Assembly (NCBI RefSeq): GCF_000176035.2
Contig: NC_015675.1
Coordinates: forward strand, 5,274,001-5,338,000
Origin: Mesorhizobium opportunistum WSM2075
GTDB taxonomy: Bacteria; Pseudomonadota; Alphaproteobacteria; Rhizobiales; Rhizobiaceae
Length of the DNA: 64,000 bases
Reading direction: 5' to 3'
The position numbers and the translations under genes are program-made. Positions within the stretch are counted from its first letter, which is position 1. Every line of letters begins with the position of its first letter. Below the pieces are notes generated by a model. The model saw nothing but the letters and a program-made list of their open reading frames with translations, searched no databases and was not told the DNA's origin. Shown in pieces: positions 17,277-26,624 of the stretch.

Positions 17277-18056
17277 TCACGGAGCGCCGAAACCGAGAAC
17301 GTCGCGCATGTCGTATTCGCCGGGGTGGCGCCCCGCCACCCAGAGTGCCGCGGCAATAGCACCACGGGCGAACATGATGCGGTCGCCGGCCGCATGCGAC
17401 AGGGTAACCGTTTCGCCCTCGGTGCAGAAGCTGACGCTGTGCTCGCCGACGATGCTGCCGCCACGCACCACCGCGAAGCCGATCTCGCCTGCGGGCCGCG
17501 CGCCGGTGACGCCATCGCGAACACGCCGCGCCACCGCGTCGAGTTCGACCTTGCGTCCGCCGGCCACGGCTTGGCCAAGCATCAAGGCGGTGCCCGACGG
17601 CGCGTCGATCTTGTGTCGGTGATGCGCCTCGAAGACCTCGGCGTCCCAGTCTTCGGGATCGAGCGCTGTCGCCGCCTGTTCGACCAATCCGACCAGCATG
17701 TTCAGCCCCAGCGAAAAGCTGCCGGAGCGCACGATGGCGATGATCTTTGCTGCCTCGGCGATGTCGGCGAATTCAGTCGCATCGAAACCGGTCGATCCGA
17801 TGACCAGGGCCGGCCCGCCGCGGGCGGCGCAAAACCTTGCCAGGTCGGCCGAGGCCGCCGGCGTGGTGAAGTCGATGACCACATCGGCCGCGGCAAGCGC
17901 CTCCTCGCGGCTGACCAGCCCGTCGCCGACGGCGCCGGGCCGGTGGAAGCGAGCGGCGAGCGCCAGCCGTGGATCGGCCCGCACGGCGTCCGTCATCTGG
18001 CGGCCCATGCGGCCGAGCGCGCCGGCGATGGCGATCCTGATCGGCGGCTGCGGCAT
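17277..18056 (-). CDS. dapB: 4-hydroxy-tetrahydrodipicolinate reductase
   Basis: The 259-residue protein begins [16 protein letters not shown] (NAD(P)-binding loop) and contains VIDFTTP, the catalytic [13 protein letters not shown], and C-terminal RIMFARGAI. It reduces the dihydrodipicolinate precursor in lysine and diaminopimelate synthesis, supplying cell-wall peptides. It follows the helicase gene by eight bases on the same strand, so they may be co-transcribed. The start ATG at 18056 was chosen because it matches the family N-terminus; the longer frame runs into the helicase gene. Confidence 0.95.
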   Translation of the reverse strand: MPQPPIRIAIAGALGRMGRQMTDAVRADPRLALAARFHRPGAVGDGLVSREEALAAADVVIDFTTPAASADLARFCAARGGPALVIGSTGFDATEFADIAEAAKIIAIVRSGSFSLGLNMLVGLVEQAATALDPEDWDAEVFEAHHRHKIDAPSGTALMLGQAVAGGRKVELDAVARRVRDGVTGARPAGEIGFAVVRGGSIVGEHSVSFCTEGETVTLSHAAGDRIMFARGAIAAALWVAGRHPGEYDMRDVLGFGAP

Positions 18057-18064
18057 GGCCTCGG

Positions 18065-20158
18065 CTATTTCCACATGCCGCGCATGCGCGCGCCGATGTC
18101 GACGCGCACGTCCGGCCGGGGCGCCCTGCCCTGCGCGGCCTGCGCGCTTGGCCACGACACCTGCTCGAACGCGGCGAGGATCGAGGCCGGGATGAAGCGG
18201 GTGCGCGAGGCATAGAGATGGCGGTCCCCGCGCGCCGCCTGGCCGTGAGGAAAGAAGCGCTGCGGCATGACCAGGTTGAGGTTGTCCTTGGCCCGTGTCA
18301 TCGCGACGTAGAGCAGCCGGCGCTCCTCCTCGATGTCCTCCTTGGTGCCGACGCCGAGATCGGCCGGGATGCAGCCATCGACGGTGTTGAGCACAAAGAC
18401 ATTTTTCCACTCCTGGCCCTTGGCCGAGTGGATGGTCGACAGGATCAGATAATCCTCGTCCCGATGCGGCGGCCCGGCCTGGTCACTGGTCGCGTCCGGC
18501 GGGTCGAGCGTCAGCTCGGTCAGGAACCGTTCGCGCGAGGCATAACCCGATCCGATCTGCTCGAGTTGCAAAAGGTCGGCGCGGCGCGTGATCGCATCCT
18601 CATGGATGCGCTCCAGATGCGGCTCGTACCACAGCCTGACCTGTTCGAGATCGGCAGGCCATTTGGCGCCGGCCCGCAGGCCCGAATAGAGCGCGACGAA
18701 GCTTGGCCAGTCGTCCGCCGCGCGCTGCGGCGGGCGCCATCCGGCCAGGCCCATCGCCTCGTCCAGCGCAGATGTCATCGTCTCGACGACCTGCGCGGCG
18801 GCCGAAGGGCCAATTCCCGGCAAAAGCTGCAGCACCCGAAAGCCGGCAACGCGGTCGCGCGGGTTTTCGGCGAAGCGCAGCACCGCCAGCACATCCTTGA
18901 CGTGGGCGGCATCGAGGAACTTCAAACCGCCGAACTTTACGAAGGGAATGTTGCGCCGCGTCAGCTCGATCTCGAGCGGCCCGCTGTGGTGCGAGGCACG
19001 AAACAGCACCGCCTGGGATTTCAGCGCGGTGCCGGCCTCGCGCTCGGCCAGGATGGTATCGCAGACGAAATTCGCCTGCTCGACCTCGTCGCGGACGTTC
19101 ACCAGTCTCGGCTTGCCCGTGGATTTGCGCTCCGACCACAGGTTCTTGGTGAAGCGTTCCGAGGCCTCGCCGATCACCGCGTTGGCGGCGGCGAGGATGG
19201 TCTCGGTCGAGCGGTAGTTGCGCTCCAGCATCACCACATCGGCGGCTTGCGCGAACTGCTTGGGGAAATCGAGAATGTTGCGCACCTCGGCGGCGCGGAA
19301 CGAATAGATCGACTGCGCATCGTCGCCGACCACCGTCAGCCCGGCACCGTCGGGCTTCAGCGCCATCAGGATCGAAGCCTGCAGCCGGTTTGTGTCCTGG
19401 TATTCATCGACGAGCACATGGTCGAAACGCCCGCCCAGATGCGCGGCGATTTCAGGCTCGGCCGCCATCTGCGCCCAATAGAGCAGCAGATCGTCGTAAT
19501 CGAGCACGTTCTGCGCTTGCTTGGCCTCGACGTAACCGGCGAACAGCTGCTTCAGCTGCTCGGCCCAGCCGGCGCACCAGGGAAAGGCGGAACCCAATAC
19601 TTCGCCCAACGGCGCCTGCGCGTTGACGGCGCGCGAATAGATGGCGAGGCAGGTGCCCTTGGTCGGAAAGCGCGCCTCCGTCTTCGAGAGGCCGAGTTCA
19701 TGCCGGACCAGGTTCATCAGGTCGGCGGAATCCTCGCGGTCATGGATGGTGAAGGCCGGATCCAGGCCGATCTCCAGCGCATAATCGCGCAGCAGCCGGG
19801 CGCCGATGCCATGAAAGGTGCCGGCCCAGGTCAACGCATCCGTGATCACCGCCGCGTCGCGGCCGAGCACCTCGCCGGCGATGCGCTCGACGCGTCTCGC
19901 CATCTCGGACGCGGCGCGCCGCGAAAAGGTCATCAGCAGGATGCGGCGCGGGTCGGCGCCCTTGACGATCAGGTGCGCGACGCGATGCGCCAACGTGTTG
20001 GTCTTGCCCGAGCCGGCGCCGGCAATGACCAGCAAAGGCCCCGCGATCTTGCCGTCGCCATGCTCGACGGCCTGGCGCTGGGCGTCGTTCAACCGCTCAA
20101 GGTAGGCGGGCGGGACGGTCGATTCCACAAAGGTCGAATCATGGGCGGCGAGGTTCAT
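18065..20158 (-). CDS. UvrD/PcrA-like superfamily 1 DNA helicase
   Basis: The 697-residue protein has a Q-motif LNDAQRQAV, Walker [14 protein letters not shown], motif [11 protein letters not shown], motif [16 protein letters not shown], motif [13 protein letters not shown], motif [17 protein letters not shown] and motif [17 protein letters not shown]. It should unwind DNA 3'-5' in repair. It is slightly shorter than UvrD (about 720) and lacks the typical long C-terminal tail; it ends with a proline/arginine-rich segment. This is a second UvrD-like helicase type common in rhizobia rather than the housekeeping UvrD. Confidence 0.92.
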   Translation of the reverse strand: MNLAAHDSTFVESTVPPAYLERLNDAQRQAVEHGDGKIAGPLLVIAGAGSGKTNTLAHRVAHLIVKGADPRRILLMTFSRRAASEMARRVERIAGEVLGRDAAVITDALTWAGTFHGIGARLLRDYALEIGLDPAFTIHDREDSADLMNLVRHELGLSKTEARFPTKGTCLAIYSRAVNAQAPLGEVLGSAFPWCAGWAEQLKQLFAGYVEAKQAQNVLDYDDLLLYWAQMAAEPEIAAHLGGRFDHVLVDEYQDTNRLQASILMALKPDGAGLTVVGDDAQSIYSFRAAEVRNILDFPKQFAQAADVVMLERNYRSTETILAAANAVIGEASERFTKNLWSERKSTGKPRLVNVRDEVEQANFVCDTILAEREAGTALKSQAVLFRASHHSGPLEIELTRRNIPFVKFGGLKFLDAAHVKDVLAVLRFAENPRDRVAGFRVLQLLPGIGPSAAAQVVETMTSALDEAMGLAGWRPPQRAADDWPSFVALYSGLRAGAKWPADLEQVRLWYEPHLERIHEDAITRRADLLQLEQIGSGYASRERFLTELTLDPPDATSDQAGPPHRDEDYLILSTIHSAKGQEWKNVFVLNTVDGCIPADLGVGTKEDIEEERRLLYVAMTRAKDNLNLVMPQRFFPHGQAARGDRHLYASRTRFIPASILAAFEQVSWPSAQAAQGRAPRPDVRVDIGARMRGMWK

Positions 20159-20228
20159 CGCCCATCAAGCATCGTTTCCGCTTTGTTCGCAACACAGAAG
20201 CGGCACGATAGGGGACGACCGCTTTGGA

Positions 20229-20271
20229 GACTATCGCTTGGGGGACTATCGCTTGGGGACTACCGTTTGGG
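20229..20271. repeat. 14-15-bp tandem repeat, three copies
   Basis: GACTATCGCTTGGG occurs at 20229-20242 and 20244-20257, followed by GACTACCGTTTGGG at 20258-20271. The third copy contains the stop codon (TAG on the minus strand, 20260-20262) of the 57-residue gene. Confidence 0.8.
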
Positions 20272-20433
20272 ATCGACACCCATCGCCGCCGATTGACGGC
20301 GCAGAGCCTCGCGGTCGCTTCTTGGCGCCGGCAGCAACAGCGGGTCGAAATTGTCGGGCACCTCATCGATCATCTTGCGAGCGAGCCGGTATGCGAGAAG
20401 GGCAAGGGTGGCTGCCAGAAGCAAACGGACCAT
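20260..20433 (-). CDS. 57-residue single-span membrane protein
   Basis: ATG at 20433 has GGGAGAA eight bases upstream. The protein starts MVRLLLAATLALLAYRLARK, one membrane helix, then a short hydrophilic tail with NFDPLLLPAPRSDREALRRQ and ends PKR. It resembles the tiny anchored proteins often missed in rhizobial annotation. The stop codon is formed within a tandem repeat. Function unknown. Confidence 0.65.
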   Translation of the reverse strand: MVRLLLAATLALLAYRLARKMIDEVPDNFDPLLLPAPRSDREALRRQSAAMGVDPKR

Positions 20434-20544
20434 GGATCGGTTCTCCCGTGATCGGGATCAACCAAAGGGACGGCGTTTTGTTCCCTCACGCGAAATTCGC
20501 AACCAAACCGACATCACCTCGTTTTGAGACAGGAGGCGATAGCG

Positions 20545-20688
20545 ATGAAAAAGCTAAGATTGGGCCTCGTCCTGGTGGCATTGGCTGTTTCGGCCTGCGA
20601 CAACAAATTGCCGCCAACGACGGCTCCCGGCGCTGAACAAAGCCTCGCCAGCAACCCCGTCGTAAACACGGGCACTGTCGGCAAGTGA
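20545..20688 (+). CDS. 47-residue small lipoprotein
   Basis: ATG at 20545 follows AGGAGGCGATAGCG, a near-ideal ribosome-binding site. The protein starts MKKLRLGLVLVALAVSACDN: a lysine start, hydrophobic core and lipobox VSAC with Cys18. The mature lipoprotein is about 30 residues and proline/threonine-rich. It should be processed by signal peptidase II; the Asp after Cys hints at inner-membrane retention by the E. coli +2 rule, if that applies. It is entirely intact despite its size. Confidence 0.75.
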   Translation: MKKLRLGLVLVALAVSACDNKLPPTTAPGAEQSLASNPVVNTGTVGK

Positions 20689-20699
20689 GCCAATGCTCC

Positions 20700-20752
20700 G
20701 TGCAGCAGGTTCTGGGCTCCGTGCAACAGGTTCTGGGCTCCTTGCAACAGGT
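20700..20752. repeat. 21-bp tandem repeat
   Basis: GTGCAGCAGGTTCTGGGCTC(C) at 20700-20720 is repeated with one change at 20721-20741, and a third truncated copy (TTGCAACAGGT) ends at 20752. It lies between the small lipoprotein stop and the end of the convergent 66-residue gene. Confidence 0.8.
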
Positions 20753-20759
20753 CGGGTGT

Positions 20760-20960
20760 TCAAGGCATCGCCGAGATGCATTCCTCGAGCCGCTCGAGGC
20801 GGAACTTGGCATTGCGCAGTTCGTGCCCGGCTTCGTGCCGTTGCTGACGGCTTGGGGACGCTGACGCCGCCGTCAGGTTCCGTTCGAGCTCGGCGATACG
20901 CGCACGCACCTGCCGCGCTTCGTCCTGACGCAACGCCTTTATCCAGTTCCGCCCGCGCAT
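20760..20960 (-). CDS. Small charged helical protein (66 aa)
   Basis: The protein is almost wholly helical and charged (WIKALRQDEARQVRARIAEL, then RFRLERLEECIS-type repeats of E, R and L), with heptad spacing that suggests a short coiled coil. No signal peptide or membrane helix. No strong ribosome-binding site is visible, so the gene is less certain than its neighbours. The family is not recognised. Confidence 0.5.
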   Translation of the reverse strand: MRGRNWIKALRQDEARQVRARIAELERNLTAASASPSRQQRHEAGHELRNAKFRLERLEECISAMP

Positions 20961-21246
20961 CTGTCTTCCCGCAAGTCCCCAAAGGCCCGCCGCCTTATGC
21001 CAGCAAGACCCTAACTTCCTGGAAGTGCGAATATTCCAAATTTAATGAGTGCTAATTTAGCAAGGCGGCGCCACGGAGAAGAAGGCCGGCGCCGCTTGGG
21101 AGGAGAAAGGCGCCGGCCAAGCGGATAAGAGGTCCGCCGCAAGGAAGAGGCTAGCTGAGTCTTGCCGCTGCGTCATGCAGGATCGAGGATTTTGGCTCTT
21201 TCCGGGCGTTTTCCCCCGCAAAACGAACCAAACGAGTCCTCGCCCT

Positions 21247-22665
21247 TCAAACCCCAAGCCGTCGCCTGGCGATGGCGACATGGAAGTTGGCACCGAACAG
21301 CAACCCCTCATCATTGAAGTCATAGCTGGAATTATGAAGTGGCGCCGAGGCCTCGCCATTGCCGAGGAAGACGAAACAGCCCGGCACGTGGTCGAGGAGG
21401 CGGGCAAAATCCTCCGAGGCTGTCATCGGCTCAGCCGCCACCGCGATGTTGCCGGGTTCGAAGACGTCCCTGGCGGCGGCGAAAGCCGCGTCGACCAGTT
21501 CGGCATCGTTGCACAGCGGCACGAATTCGCGGCTGTAGTTCACTTCGGCGGTGACGTTGTAAGCGGCGGCGGTGCCTTCGGCGATTATACGCATCTGGCG
21601 TTCGATCCCGGCGCTGACCTCGGGGCGGAAGCTGCGTGCGTCGCCAAGGATGCGGGCCAGGCCGGGCAGCGCATTGCGGGTGCCGTCGGTGATCAGTTCG
21701 GTCACCGAAACCACCGATATGTCGGTGATGCCCTCGTCGGCGAGCCGTTCCAGAAAGGCGGCCAGCGCCGCCTCCTCCGCCTGCAAATGCTGTTCGTCGG
21801 GATCGCGCAGGTCAACGGTGAAGACGGCGCGCGATGGAATGACGTTGATGGCGTTCGGCTCCAAGCGCATCGTGCCGACAGTGGCAACGGTTGGCGAATT
21901 GGAGGCCGCTGCCCGGTCATGTAGGAAGGTGACCACGCGTGCAGCCGCATATCCGGCATCGCAGCGCATCGACATCGGCGTGGTGCCGGCGTGGTTAGCG
22001 ACGCCGTCGATGGTGATGCGCTGCCAGGAGATGCCTTGCAGGCTCTCCACCGCGCCGATGGGGATGCCCTCGCGCTCCAGGACCGGCCCCTGCTCGATAT
22101 GCAGCTCGACATAGATGTGCGGCTTGAGAAAGCCAGGTTCGCGATCGCCCGCATAGCCGATGCGGGCGAGTTCCTGGCCGAGCGTGCTGCCGTCCGTGCC
22201 GACGGCGGCGAGTGCCGCTTCAACTTCAACGCCGCCGGCATGGACCAGCGATCCCATCATGTCGGGAGAGAAGCGCACGCCTTCCTCGTTGGTGAAGGCT
22301 GCGACGGCAATTGGGCGCGACGGCGAAAGGCCTGATGATTTCAGCGTCTCGATCACCTCCAGCCCGGCAAGCACGCCGTAGCAGCCGTCATAGATGCCGG
22401 CGTCGATGACCGTGTCGATGTGCGAGCCGATGAGCACCGGCGCCTGCCCGTTATTATCCGCGTCTTGCCAGATGCCGAAGATGTTGCCGATGCGGTCGAC
22501 GGCGACATCGAGCCCGGCTTGCCGCAGCCAGCCGACGAAGAGGTCGCGGCCGAGCTTGTCGGTGTCGGAAGCGGCCAGCCGGGTCAGCCTGCCCTCTGCG
22601 TCGCGGCCAACAGCGCCGAGTTCACGGATGCGGCCCAACAGGCGCTGTGCGTCGATCGCGATCAT
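21247..22665 (-). CDS. M20-type amidohydrolase (hydantoinase/N-carbamoylase family)
   Basis: The 472-residue protein has metal-ligand motifs of the family: IGSHIDTVIDAGIYDG (H, D), FTNEEGVRF (Glu pair) and a C-terminal PTASEDFA-like MTASEDFARLLDHVP. These zinc enzymes hydrolyse N-carbamoyl or N-acyl amino acids, ureidoglycolate and related C-N bonds. Its ATG overlaps the stop of the ammonia-lyase gene by four bases (ATGA), so it works in the same pathway. The likely substrate is an N-substituted amino acid related to diaminopropionate, but this is inference. Confidence 0.9.
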   Translation of the reverse strand: MIAIDAQRLLGRIRELGAVGRDAEGRLTRLAASDTDKLGRDLFVGWLRQAGLDVAVDRIGNIFGIWQDADNNGQAPVLIGSHIDTVIDAGIYDGCYGVLAGLEVIETLKSSGLSPSRPIAVAAFTNEEGVRFSPDMMGSLVHAGGVEVEAALAAVGTDGSTLGQELARIGYAGDREPGFLKPHIYVELHIEQGPVLEREGIPIGAVESLQGISWQRITIDGVANHAGTTPMSMRCDAGYAAARVVTFLHDRAAASNSPTVATVGTMRLEPNAINVIPSRAVFTVDLRDPDEQHLQAEEAALAAFLERLADEGITDISVVSVTELITDGTRNALPGLARILGDARSFRPEVSAGIERQMRIIAEGTAAAYNVTAEVNYSREFVPLCNDAELVDAAFAAARDVFEPGNIAVAAEPMTASEDFARLLDHVPGCFVFLGNGEASAPLHNSSYDFNDEGLLFGANFHVAIARRRLGV

Positions 22666-23888
22666 GACATTGCCTCGACGGAAAGCTTGGCCTCGACAGC
22701 AAGCTTGCCGGCCAGCACCTCGGCGGGGCTCATGCCGACGAGCGCGGCATAACGGCTTGGGTCGGTGGCGCCTTCGGTGTTGATCACCAGCACGCGGGAT
22801 TTGCCGTCAAGCCCGAGTTCGGCCTTGTTTTCGGCCACTGCCCGGATCAGCCCGGCAAGGCCGACGCCGCCGCTTTCACCGGCCACGATCACAGGGTCGC
22901 CGCCGGCTGGTCGCGCCAGCCGCCGCATCACCGCGACGGCGTCATCCTCGTCCACGGTCATGAAGGCGTCGGCAACGCGCGCCAGCACGCGCCAGGCGAC
23001 TGACGAGGCCTCGTAGCATTCAAGCATGGCCATCACCGTCGGCTCGTCATGCGGCACCTTGACCACGCGCCCTGCCCGGGCAGCTGCGACAACGCAGGCG
23101 GCACGGGCCGGCTCGACGACAATGAAGGTCGGCCTGGCATTGCCGAGCACGATGGCGAGATGGCCGGCCACCGCGGCGGCAACGCCGCCAACACCTGCCT
23201 GGACGAAGACGTGGGTCGGCGGTTCGCGGAGCTGGCGCAACGCCTCGCGCACAATCGCGGTATAGCCTTGCATCACCAGGCCGGGAATACGCTCATAGCC
23301 CGGCCACGACGTATCTGACACCACGATCCAGCCCTTCCCGGCGGCGACCTCTGCGGCTTGCCTGACCGAATCGTCATAATTGCCCTCGACACGAACCATC
23401 CGGGCACCATAGCGGGCTATTGCGGCGATCCGCTCATCGCTGACGCCGGCATGGACAAAGATCACGGCCTTGGCCCCGGCAAGCTCGGCACCTTGCGCAA
23501 CGGAGCGGCCGTGATTGCCGTCGGTGGCGCAAGCGACCGTCATCGTCGCGGCAACCGAGCGGACATCTGGCCAGTCGAGATCACCGATATCGACGGGGCG
23601 GCCAAGCCGCTTTCCAGCCTCCTCCAACACAAGGCGGAAGACCGCATAGGCGCCGCCCAGCGCCTTGAAGCTGCCAAGCCCGAGGCGAAAACCCTCGTCC
23701 TTGACATGCAGCGCAGCGAGGCCGAGTTCGTCCGCCAGCGCTGGCAGCGCGTGCAGCGGCGTCATCCTGTGATTGTCGCGATGGGCAAGAAAGCGTTCGA
23801 CCGTGTCCGCCCCGGCAATCCCGAGGGTCTCGGCATCGGCAGCGTCAAGCGGCTGGCGATGCAGGGCATTGCGATTGGGCAGGAACAC
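22662..23888 (-). CDS. dpaL: Diaminopropionate ammonia-lyase
   Basis: The 408-residue PLP enzyme of fold type II has the Schiff-base lysine in GLGSFKALGGAYA (K75), ACATDGNHGRSVA, the glycine loop GVGGVAAAVAG, and ESGGVGLAGL. It converts 2,3-diaminopropionate to pyruvate and ammonia. The start is a GTG with AAGGAGG six bases upstream, a strong site. It is divergent from an Lrp regulator 82 bp away and coupled to an M20 amidohydrolase, together a small amino-acid catabolic operon. Confidence 0.92.
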   Translation of the reverse strand: MFLPNRNALHRQPLDAADAETLGIAGADTVERFLAHRDNHRMTPLHALPALADELGLAALHVKDEGFRLGLGSFKALGGAYAVFRLVLEEAGKRLGRPVDIGDLDWPDVRSVAATMTVACATDGNHGRSVAQGAELAGAKAVIFVHAGVSDERIAAIARYGARMVRVEGNYDDSVRQAAEVAAGKGWIVVSDTSWPGYERIPGLVMQGYTAIVREALRQLREPPTHVFVQAGVGGVAAAVAGHLAIVLGNARPTFIVVEPARAACVVAAARAGRVVKVPHDEPTVMAMLECYEASSVAWRVLARVADAFMTVDEDDAVAVMRRLARPAGGDPVIVAGESGGVGLAGLIRAVAENKAELGLDGKSRVLVINTEGATDPSRYAALVGMSPAEVLAGKLAVEAKLSVEAMS

Positions 23889-23970
23889 TGGCGGCCTCCT
23901 TGGTGATCGGCGAGAATATATTGCAAGATCTGCGCAAAAAGCGCTGTATTTGGGCCCCTGAAATGCAAGT

Positions 23971-24465
23971 TTGTTTCGCTGGACATTGCCATTGCCTCAG
24001 TCGCCGCTCGACAGTTTCGATCTCGCCATCCTTGCCATCCTGCAGCGGGACAACACCACGCCGCAGCGGCTGATCGGCGAAGCGGTGAACCTGTCGGCGC
24101 CGGCGGTGCAGCGCCGCATCAAGCGCATGGAGCAGGCCGGCGTCATCGCGGGCAATGTCGCCGTGGTCGAACCCGCGGCCGTCGGCCAGCCCATCACCAT
24201 CTTCGTCGAGGTGGAGCTGGAGAGCGAGCGCACGGAACTGATCGACGCGGCCAAGCGGCAATTCTCGGCGGCGCCCGAAGTGCAACAATGCTACTATGTC
24301 ACCGGCGAGGCCGACTTCATTCTCGTCATCACCGTGGCCGACATGGGCGCCTATGAGGCGCTGACACGAAAACTGTTTTTCGGCAGCAACAATGTCAGAA
24401 AATTCCGCACCTTCGTAGCCATGGATCGCGTCAAGGTCGGTCTGACGGTGCCGCTGCCGGATTGA
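23971..24465 (+). CDS. Lrp/AsnC-family transcriptional regulator
   Basis: The 164-residue protein has an N-terminal helix-turn-helix (FDLAILAILQRD through LSAPAVQRRIKRM) and a C-terminal RAM ligand-binding domain (CYYVTGEADFILVITVADM). The start is a TTG at 23971 or 23986; no ATG fits. It is divergent from dpaL and most likely controls that operon, with an amino acid as effector. The 82-bp intergenic region is AT-rich (GAATATATTGCAAGATC), a plausible Lrp site. Confidence 0.88.
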   Translation: MFRWTLPLPQSPLDSFDLAILAILQRDNTTPQRLIGEAVNLSAPAVQRRIKRMEQAGVIAGNVAVVEPAAVGQPITIFVEVELESERTELIDAAKRQFSAAPEVQQCYYVTGEADFILVITVADMGAYEALTRKLFFGSNNVRKFRTFVAMDRVKVGLTVPLPD

Positions 24466-24530
24466 GCTTGGCGGCGGCAAGTTCAGCCCGGCCGCGCCAT
24501 GCTTTTGACATTCTCCCGGACGCGAATTGA

Positions 24531-25688
24531 GTGATGGAGGCACGCTTGGACGATACCACCCCAGTTGCGATCATCGGCGCCGGGCCTGCGGGCCTGGCTG
24601 TTGCCGCTTGTCTGAGGCAGGCCGGCGTCGACTTCATCCTGCTCGAAAAAGAGCAGCAGGCCGCACCCGCCTGGCGGCGCCATTACGAACGGGTCCACCT
24701 GCACACCACCAAGCGCTATTCGTCCCTGCCCTTCGTGCCGTTTCCGAAGCACTATCCACGCTACGTGCCGCGCGCTCTCTTCGTCGACTATCTCGATGCC
24801 TATGCGCAACGCTTCGACCTGCGGCCTCGGTTCGGAGAAACGGTGAAAGCGGTCACCCGGGACGGTCGCGGCTGGCGTGTGGATGCGACATCCGGTCCGT
24901 TGCGCGCCAAGCATGTGGTGATCGCGTCAGGCTACAATGCCGAGCCCTTGCGACCTGGATTTGCGGGCATCGACACCTTCATGGGCAAGACGCTGCACAG
25001 CGCCGACTATCGCAATGCCACGCCTTTTGCCGGCCAGTCGGTGCTGGTCGTCGGCATGGGCAACACCGGCGCCGAGATCGCGCTCGATCTGGCCGAAAAC
25101 AGCGCAAAACCGACGATTTCCGTGCGCGGCGGCGTTCATATCGTGCCGCGCGAACTGTTCGGCGTTCCGATCCAGATGGTCGGCATGGCGGCGCGCCTGG
25201 GGCCGCAACGTTTCAACGATGCTCTCTTTCCCATCATCCTCGACCTGGTGATGGGCAGGTTGGAAAAATATGGGCTCAAACGGCCGGGACAGGGACTGCT
25301 GGAACAGATCGCGATTGCATCGCGCATTCCGGTGATCGACGTCGGCACCATCGGCAAGATCCGCGAAGGCGCGATCAAGGTTGCGCCCGATATTGCCGAG
25401 ATCTCGGAACGCGGCGCCCGTTTTGCCGACGGCAAAAACGGCGAATTCGACGCGATCATCTTCGCGACAGGTTACCGGCCGGGCTATGCCAAGTTCCTGG
25501 AGCCTGGCATCCAGCCGGACCGCAGCGGCGTTACCGCGCAAGCTTCGGATCTCGGCCTGTACCTTGTTGGTTTCCACAACGCCGTGACCGGCTTGCTGCG
25601 CGAAATCGGGATCGAAGCCCAGGCGATCGCCGACGACATCTGGCACCGGCTGAACAGGAAAAAGGCTTCCGAAATTCTGCCGGTGTGA
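24531..25688 (+). CDS. Flavin-containing monooxygenase (YUCCA-like FAD/NAD(P)H protein)
   Basis: The 385-residue protein has an N-terminal FAD fold (VAIIGAGPAGLAVA), the Glu-rich second strand (ILLEKEQQAAPAWR), and a second nucleotide fold (VLVVGMGNTGAEIALDL) for NADPH, then FATGY (IIFATGYRPGY). This is the layout of plant YUCCA enzymes and their bacterial relatives. In plants these make indole-3-acetate; the activity in rhizobia is not proven. Start GTG 24531 or ATG 24534. It stands alone, 65 bp after the Lrp gene on the same strand. Confidence 0.85.
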   Translation: MMEARLDDTTPVAIIGAGPAGLAVAACLRQAGVDFILLEKEQQAAPAWRRHYERVHLHTTKRYSSLPFVPFPKHYPRYVPRALFVDYLDAYAQRFDLRPRFGETVKAVTRDGRGWRVDATSGPLRAKHVVIASGYNAEPLRPGFAGIDTFMGKTLHSADYRNATPFAGQSVLVVGMGNTGAEIALDLAENSAKPTISVRGGVHIVPRELFGVPIQMVGMAARLGPQRFNDALFPIILDLVMGRLEKYGLKRPGQGLLEQIAIASRIPVIDVGTIGKIREGAIKVAPDIAEISERGARFADGKNGEFDAIIFATGYRPGYAKFLEPGIQPDRSGVTAQASDLGLYLVGFHNAVTGLLREIGIEAQAIADDIWHRLNRKKASEILPV

Positions 25689-25986
25689 TTTGCGGTTGCT
25701 TATCCCAGTGCAGTCTTCAGCATCATGCTGGCGATCTCCTTCCTCAGCTTGACGGCGACAAGCGCCGTCATGTTGCAGAGATGCTGGTTGGGGCGGTGGC
25801 GGTCCTAACAGGAGCCAGATTTACGGTCGAATGGGAAAAACGCCCGCCACGATCGCAAGAGCCAGGATATTGGGTGAGCAGCGCAAGACCCCTAAGGGTG
25901 TTGCAAAACTTAGATGCGAAATCGTAGCTTCAAATTGGGAATTTATGCGAGATCTCGTATTTGGTAATAAGACCAAGCGGAGCTTC

Positions 25987-26490
25987 ATGGAACCTTTCAA
26001 ACATACCAATTTCCTAAGAATTTTGGCCTTCCCAAGAATGGTCGGAGATTTCAAATATGAGACATCAGCAAAAGATTTATTTTTTAGACTTTCTGATGCG
26101 AAGGAAAATCACGGCATCTTGATAGGCAGAGTTCTTTTAGACAACGTCAATAAGAAATTCTGGATTGAATCTGGGGCATACAGAAACATAACAACCTTTA
26201 AGGCAAAAATTATTGAAAGTGAAGGAGATAAATTTATACATGGATCATTTGTTAATAGCGGGACATGGATATCGTATCCAGCTTTGATTTTAGCTTTTTT
26301 TGGATGGGTATGTCTCCTAGTATCCAACAAAAGTGCATCCGATATGGTTTTTTACCTGGTTTTTTTCGCATTTTTTCATCTAGGTATTTCTATTTCATTC
26401 AACAATCGTATAAAAAATATTTTAACGTTTCTGGCAAATGAACTTGACGTACATCCATCCCAACGCGAAATTATTTCTAATCACTCGTGA
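25987..26490 (+). CDS. AT-rich orphan membrane protein, probably acquired by transfer
   Basis: The gene is far more AT-rich than anything else in the window and uses AAA, ATA, TTT and TTA codons rarely used by its neighbours. Start ATG 25987 has GGAG close upstream; ATG 25945 or 25831 in the same frame are alternatives. The protein (about 167 residues) has a soluble N-terminal part with FLRILAFPRMVGDFKYE and GRVLLDNVNKKFWIES, then two membrane helices (WISYPALILAFFGWVCLLV and MVFYLVFFAFFHLGISI) and a short cytoplasmic tail. I do not recognise the family. The pattern resembles small membrane-anchored accessory or defence-type orphan genes, but no function is claimed. Confidence 0.6.
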   Translation: MEPFKHTNFLRILAFPRMVGDFKYETSAKDLFFRLSDAKENHGILIGRVLLDNVNKKFWIESGAYRNITTFKAKIIESEGDKFIHGSFVNSGTWISYPALILAFFGWVCLLVSNKSASDMVFYLVFFAFFHLGISISFNNRIKNILTFLANELDVHPSQREIISNHS

Positions 26491-26624
26491 TTTTCGCGAT
26501 ACATAGTCTTCGCTGAAATCTCAACAATATCATCTTCGCAGCTATGTGCGTCGCGGCCAATATTTTTGCTTTTGTTTCTGCGTCACCAGATGCACGACCA
26601 GGAAATCCCTGACCGGCTATGCCG

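Noticed and set aside
18218..20296. 692-codon plus-strand open frame
   Set aside because: It is the antisense shadow of the UvrD-like helicase; no domain is recognisable.
21040..21065. TTTAATGAGTGCTAATTTAGC, similar to the TAATTTAG part of the polysaccharide promoters
   Set aside because: The TTAA spacing is six rather than seven, there is no TTGACT and no dyad, so it does not match the shared promoter design.
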